Of a DNA stretch of 10,011 nt, positions 7,078-10,011 are shown piece by piece. Position numbers and translations under genes: made by a program. Within the stretch, counting starts at the first letter, position 1. The number at the start of each line of letters is the position of its first letter. A model generated the notes under the pieces. The model saw only the letters and a list, made by a program, of their open reading frames with translations. It had not been told where the DNA came from and searched no databases. The DNA comes from an uncultured Rhodospirillaceae bacterium (GTDB lineage: Bacteria > Pseudomonadota > Alphaproteobacteria > RF32 > CAG-239): assembly GCA_900320035.1 (NCBI GenBank), contig ONQU01000134.1, positions 1 through 10,011 on the forward strand, in the 5' to 3' direction.

Positions 7078-8073
7078 ATGCGGGAAAATGAAAATATAAT
7101 ATTAGATTTTGAAAAAACAATTGTCGAAATTGAAGAAAAAATCAATCACTTAAAATCTATCGCCAACGATGATGTGGATATGAGTAAGGAAATTAAAAAA
7201 CTGCAAAAACTATTACAAACACGTTCGGCAACAGTTTATAAAAATTTATCACCGTGGCAAAAGGCACAAATAGCGCGTCATCCGGAACGACCGCATTGCC
7301 TGGATTACATTAATGAACTAATCACTGATTTTGTACCTTTAGCCGGTGATCGTCGGTTTGCCGATGATGCAGCAATGATTGGGGGAATCGGTTTTTTTGA
7401 AGGCACACCGGTTGTGGTTATCGGTCAGGAAAAAGGTAAAGATTTAGATTCTCGTATTAAATATAACTTTGGTATGGCAAAACCGGAAGGTTATCGTAAG
7501 GCGCAACGTTTGATGACTATGGCGGAACAATTTAAGTTACCGATTCTTACGTTTGTGGATACCGCAGGGGCATATCCGGGGGTAGATGCCGAAGCCAGAG
7601 GGCAAGCAGAGGCGATTGCTACATCAATTGAAAAATGTTTGCAAACTAAAGCGCCGATTATTGCCACCATTATTGGTGAAGGTGGTTCCGGTGGAGCAAT
7701 TGCAATTGCTGTGGCAGATAAAGTTCTGATGTTAGAGCATGCCATTTATTCGGTTATTTCGCCGGAAGGTTGTGCTTCAATTTTATGGCGTTCGGCCGAT
7801 AAGACTAAGGAGGCTACTGAAGCCTTGCGGTTGACGGCACAAGATTTGAAACAGTTTGGCATTATTGATGAAATTGTAGCAGAGCCGCTAGGTGGTGCAC
7901 ATCGTAATAAAGAGCAAGCTATCGAAAATTTGCGCTTGGCTTTGCAAAAACTGCTACCAGAACTAATGGCGCAAAATTATGATAAGCTCAAAAAACAGCG
8001 CACCGAAAAATTTATGAAAATCGGTACGCAGTTTATCAACAGTCAAGAAACTAAAAAATCAAATAAACGGTAG
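7078..8073 (+). CDS. accA: Acetyl-CoA carboxylase carboxyltransferase subunit alpha
   Basis: The alpha subunit of the AccA2-AccD2 carboxyltransferase, which transfers the carboxyl group from carboxybiotin to acetyl-CoA to make malonyl-CoA, the first committed step of fatty-acid synthesis. It has 331 residues (E. coli 319). The N-terminal helical region opens with LDFEKTIVEIEEKI, close to the E. coli LDFEQPIAELEAKI. The ARHPERPHCLDYI block, the LAGDRRFADDAAMIGGI block and FVDTAGAYPGVDAEARGQ follow in order. GEGGSGG at 200-206 is the oxyanion-forming loop, and the SPEGCASILW and EPLGGAHRN blocks follow. The ATG at 7078 is chosen because the ribosome binding site overlaps the GTG at 7072. accD is not in the window. 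The last 15 bp overlap the convergent solute-binding-protein gene. Confidence 0.97.
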   Translation: MRENENIILDFEKTIVEIEEKINHLKSIANDDVDMSKEIKKLQKLLQTRSATVYKNLSPWQKAQIARHPERPHCLDYINELITDFVPLAGDRRFADDAAMIGGIGFFEGTPVVVIGQEKGKDLDSRIKYNFGMAKPEGYRKAQRLMTMAEQFKLPILTFVDTAGAYPGVDAEARGQAEAIATSIEKCLQTKAPIIATIIGEGGSGGAIAIAVADKVLMLEHAIYSVISPEGCASILWRSADKTKEATEALRLTAQDLKQFGIIDEIVAEPLGGAHRNKEQAIENLRLALQKLLPELMAQNYDKLKKQRTEKFMKIGTQFINSQETKKSNKR

Positions 8074-9102
8074 CGGCAGAATTGTTCCACCGTCTTTCAT
8101 CAGTTTTCCTTCCCCGCGCGGTAATTTGAATTCTGAATCGACTCCGATGTTACGTTCATAAATGTCGCTATAATTACCTAGCGCATCGATAACTTTTCGT
8201 ACCCAATTCGGCTGCAAGTGTAAGCCTTGCCACATTTGCGGCTCATCACCGAGTAAATTACGCAATTCCGGCGTATCGTTAGTGGCAAAAAAGTTTAAAT
8301 TTTGTTGCTTTATATTGTATTGTTCCGCTAAAAACAGGGCATTAAAAATCCACTTTAGCGCGAGTTGTAAATCATAATTATCATATTTGACCACCGCATA
8401 CATTGGTTGCACGGAAATCTGCATCGGCAATACATGAGCATCTAATTTACGATGAGCCATTTTTAGACCGGATAAGACCAAACTATTAGCTGTTAATAAT
8501 TGGCAACGTTTCATCATAAAGGCAGATTGTGCCTTTTGTGCGCTATCAAAGGTTAAATATTTAATGCCAAAATTGTGTTTAACATTGTAGGCATCAAAAT
8601 GCCATTGATAGTCAGAATCTGTTGAAACGCAGATTTTCTTATCTTTGTAGGTTGTTAAATCTTCGGAAGCATCATCGCGCACCATAATATATTGGCGATC
8701 ATAATAAAGCGGACCGACACCGAGGGCTTGTTTAGTGGTTTCCATTTTAGCGGCATAATAAGAGCCGCTGAGCATAACATCTATTTGGCCGTTGTTCAAA
8801 GCACTTAGTACATTAACGGCTTCTACATGACGCAATTCAAAGTTATCTTTATTGCCGGTAATGGCTTGAGCGATAACTCGGCAAAAATCGGCATCAATAC
8901 CATGCCAAATGCCGTCTTCTTGGTAAGCATAGGCTTTAGTATATAAATTAGTACCGCAACGCACCACATTACGACGAGCGATTTCGGCTACTGATGAGCC
9001 GGTGGTCGGTAACGCCATATAATCGTTAATTATATATGTTTGTGCTTCAGCAACAGCTGTTATTGCCACAAAAAAAACAAGAGATGCTAAAAATGCTTTC
9101 AT
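8059..9102 (-). CDS. Periplasmic amino-acid-type solute-binding protein (AapJ/BztA-like)
   Basis: A secreted type-II periplasmic binding protein (SBP_bac_3 family) of 347 residues from the chosen ATG, with a signal peptide at 1-20 ending AEA. It follows the general L-amino-acid binding proteins AapJ and BztA along its length: GIDADFCR at 68-75, four cysteines at 49, 74, 158 and 200 in the positions of that family, LLGDE at 283-287, GNYSDIYERNIG at 309-320 and the C-terminal KDGG. Where AapJ has SRNTTWTLSRD, this protein reads SGSYYAAKMETTK (112-124), so the usual ligand-contacting Arg is not evident and specificity may differ. No permease or ATPase gene adjoins it. The frame opens at 9186, but the extra codons contain the TATAAT box and overlap mlaC; the ATG at 9102 gives a clean signal peptide. 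Confidence 0.88.
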   Translation of the reverse strand: MKAFLASLVFFVAITAVAEAQTYIINDYMALPTTGSSVAEIARRNVVRCGTNLYTKAYAYQEDGIWHGIDADFCRVIAQAITGNKDNFELRHVEAVNVLSALNNGQIDVMLSGSYYAAKMETTKQALGVGPLYYDRQYIMVRDDASEDLTTYKDKKICVSTDSDYQWHFDAYNVKHNFGIKYLTFDSAQKAQSAFMMKRCQLLTANSLVLSGLKMAHRKLDAHVLPMQISVQPMYAVVKYDNYDLQLALKWIFNALFLAEQYNIKQQNLNFFATNDTPELRNLLGDEPQMWQGLHLQPNWVRKVIDALGNYSDIYERNIGVDSEFKLPRGEGKLMKDGGTILPLPFI

Positions 9103-9120
9103 TTTCTTCACTTTCGCGTT

Positions 9121-9126
9121 ATTATA
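9121..9126 (-). promoter_or_regulatory. -10 box for the solute-binding-protein gene
   Basis: A perfect TATAAT on the minus strand lies 18 bp upstream of the ATG at 9102. The hexamers 16-18 bp further up (TCCCTT, ATCCCT, TATCCC) are poor -35 matches and coincide with the ribosome binding site of mlaC on the other strand. A short leader of about 12 nt is implied. Confidence 0.4.
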
Positions 9127-9154
9127 CATTACAACATAGTTTAAGGGATATATG

Positions 9155-9805
9155 ATGAAAAGAAAATATTTTTTACAACTTATCATACTTTTTTTATTGT
9201 TGGTTTTGCCGTTCGGTAATCTTCAGGCGGCATTGACAACGGGGCAAGCCGAGCAATGGGCGCAGGCGAAAGGGCAGGAAATTTTATCTATCTTAGCTGA
9301 GCCGACTGATGAGGGAAAATATGCCGCGCTGGATAAAATATTGGCGGAAGATGTCGATTTAGACTATGCTTCTAAGTTTGTGGTGGGTAAATATTGGCGC
9401 ACGATGACACCGGCGCAACAGGCAAAATATGTGCCATTATTCAAGCGTTATGCGGCGGCACTTTATAAAAATTATCCGTTATCGATTCCGACCGGTGCGG
9501 TTAATTTTCATATTAATAAAACAGTTGCTGAGAAAAATGCCGTTAATGTTTATGGCACGATATTTCTTGATATGGTAGCCGAAAATGCGGAAAATCATGA
9601 TGGTTTTAATGTTTTATTTAAGTTGGTGGAAAATAACGGGCGGACGCAAGTGCGCGACTTAAAAGTTGAGGAGAGCAGTTTGCTGATTTCTTTTCGCGAT
9701 CGTTTTTATAAAATGATTCATCAAGATAACGATGATGAAATAGAGTGGTTTCTAGAAGATTTAGAAACTTTGGTGATTGATGCCGAAAATCAGCGCAATC
9801 GGTAA
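9155..9805 (+). CDS. mlaC: Periplasmic phospholipid-binding protein MlaC family
   Basis: A soluble periplasmic lipid carrier of the MlaC/Ttg2D family (PF05494 type), 216 residues. In the Mla pathway MlaC shuttles phospholipids between the outer-membrane MlaA complex and the inner-membrane MlaFEDB transporter. A signal peptide covers about 1-25 (basic MKRK, a Leu-rich core, then LQA). The mature part shows the family's D-A-KFVVGKYWR block (about 70-82), TPAQQAKYVPLFKRY (85-99) and the VRDLKVEESSLLISFRDRF region (167-184), where most members have D-x-x-V-E-G-I-S-L; here EES replaces EGI. Two ATGs are adjacent at 9152 and 9155. AAGGG at 9143-9147 is 4 nt from the first and 7 nt from the second, so the second is preferred. 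mlaF, mlaE, mlaD and mlaA are not in view, and the gene is transcribed away from the binding protein. Confidence 0.88.
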   Translation: MKRKYFLQLIILFLLLVLPFGNLQAALTTGQAEQWAQAKGQEILSILAEPTDEGKYAALDKILAEDVDLDYASKFVVGKYWRTMTPAQQAKYVPLFKRYAAALYKNYPLSIPTGAVNFHINKTVAEKNAVNVYGTIFLDMVAENAENHDGFNVLFKLVENNGRTQVRDLKVEESSLLISFRDRFYKMIHQDNDDEIEWFLEDLETLVIDAENQRNR

Positions 9806-9923
9806 TCAGAGCAAATAGAATGTTTTAATTTAAATGGAATCGTTGAGCGATAATCAGGTTGTTTTTTTATATTTTAAAAATTTTGCTTGCTTTTTTTAGC
9901 GTATTGTTTAACTTAAAAAATAA

Positions 9924-10011
9924 GGCAGGTTGGTGTCTGCCCTGAGGGTTCAAAGCCTCTTCTATGGTTGCCGATTACCATCGGTAGAAAAACTCTTTCC
10001 AGTCAAGCGAC
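9924..10011 (+). ncRNA. Possible structured RNA (6S RNA candidate), cut by the window edge
   Basis: This non-coding stretch after mlaC is less AT-rich than the 120 bp before it and can fold into consecutive hairpins. GGCAG (9924-9928) pairs with CTGCC (9937-9941). GAGG (9944-9947) pairs with CCTC (9956-9959). TTCTA (9960-9964) pairs with TAGAA (9985-9989), enclosing a perfect CCGAT/ATCGG stem (9971-9975, 9980-9984) with a TACC loop. The CTGCCCTGAGG run recalls the CCCUGAG or CCCUGNGG block in the 5' half of proteobacterial 6S RNA, but this is recognition from memory. The 3' half lies beyond the window, so identity is unproven. It could also be a leader of the next gene. The upstream 9806-9920 holds no gene, and no clear terminator for mlaC was found there. 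Confidence 0.35.

Noticed and set aside
9806..9900. Terminator after mlaC
   Set aside because: T runs exist (about 9861-9867 and 9891-9897), but no convincing stem stands directly before them.
9944..9959. GAGG-GTTCAAAG-CCTC as a tRNA or tmRNA T-arm
   Set aside because: The stem is only 4 bp with an 8-nt loop, and no acceptor, D or anticodon arm and no CCA end can be placed around it.
1..10011. Horizontal transfer or mobile element
   Set aside because: No transposase, integrase, terminal inverted repeats or target-site duplications are visible, and composition is even across genes.

Overview
The window comes from an AT-rich bacterial chromosome (by eye about 40% G+C) that is most likely alphaproteobacterial. 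The grounds are a general L-amino-acid (AapJ/BztA-type) binding protein, a divergent short FtsL between rsmH and ftsI, an ScsB-like DsbD protein and a periplasmic MlaC protein, all of which indicate a Gram-negative cell with an outer membrane. The assignment is inferred from family resemblance. Nothing here fixes the genus. No insertion sequence, phage gene, CRISPR array, tRNA or rRNA is visible, and base and codon use look even throughout.

Layout. Positions 1-767 hold the end of a TPR-like helical repeat protein with a repeat period of about 47 residues. A nitroreductase of the Frm2/Hbn1 type follows on the same strand (812-1402). It meets, tail to tail and with no spacer, a minus-strand ScsB/DsbD-like membrane thiol-disulfide reductase (1403-3160). 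A 312-bp, very AT-rich divergent region separates this gene from the start of the division and cell-wall (dcw) cluster. Just upstream of mraZ this region carries four direct repeats at an exact 10-bp pitch, which is the expected form of a MraZ operator.

The cluster reads mraZ-rsmH-ftsL-ftsI (3473-6972), with genes that overlap by 1 bp or are 1-2 bp apart, so it looks like one transcript. It stops after ftsI: instead of murE, the next gene is accA (7078-8073), the alpha carboxyltransferase subunit of acetyl-CoA carboxylase, after a 105-bp gap. accA overlaps by 15 bp the convergent end of a solitary periplasmic amino-acid-type solute-binding protein (8059-9102, minus). A 52-bp divergent intergenic space leads to a stand-alone mlaC (9155-9805), whose usual mlaFED partners are not in view. 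The last 200 bp contain no gene until about 9920, where a run of hairpins suggests the 5' part of a structured RNA, possibly 6S RNA, cut by the window edge.

Taken together the window is mostly envelope housekeeping: septal peptidoglycan synthesis, fatty-acid precursor supply, phospholipid trafficking, periplasmic thiol reduction and solute binding. I see no new defence or mobile system. The items most worth a second look are the MraZ-box array, the break in the dcw cluster, the binding protein with an altered ligand motif, and the RNA at the right edge.
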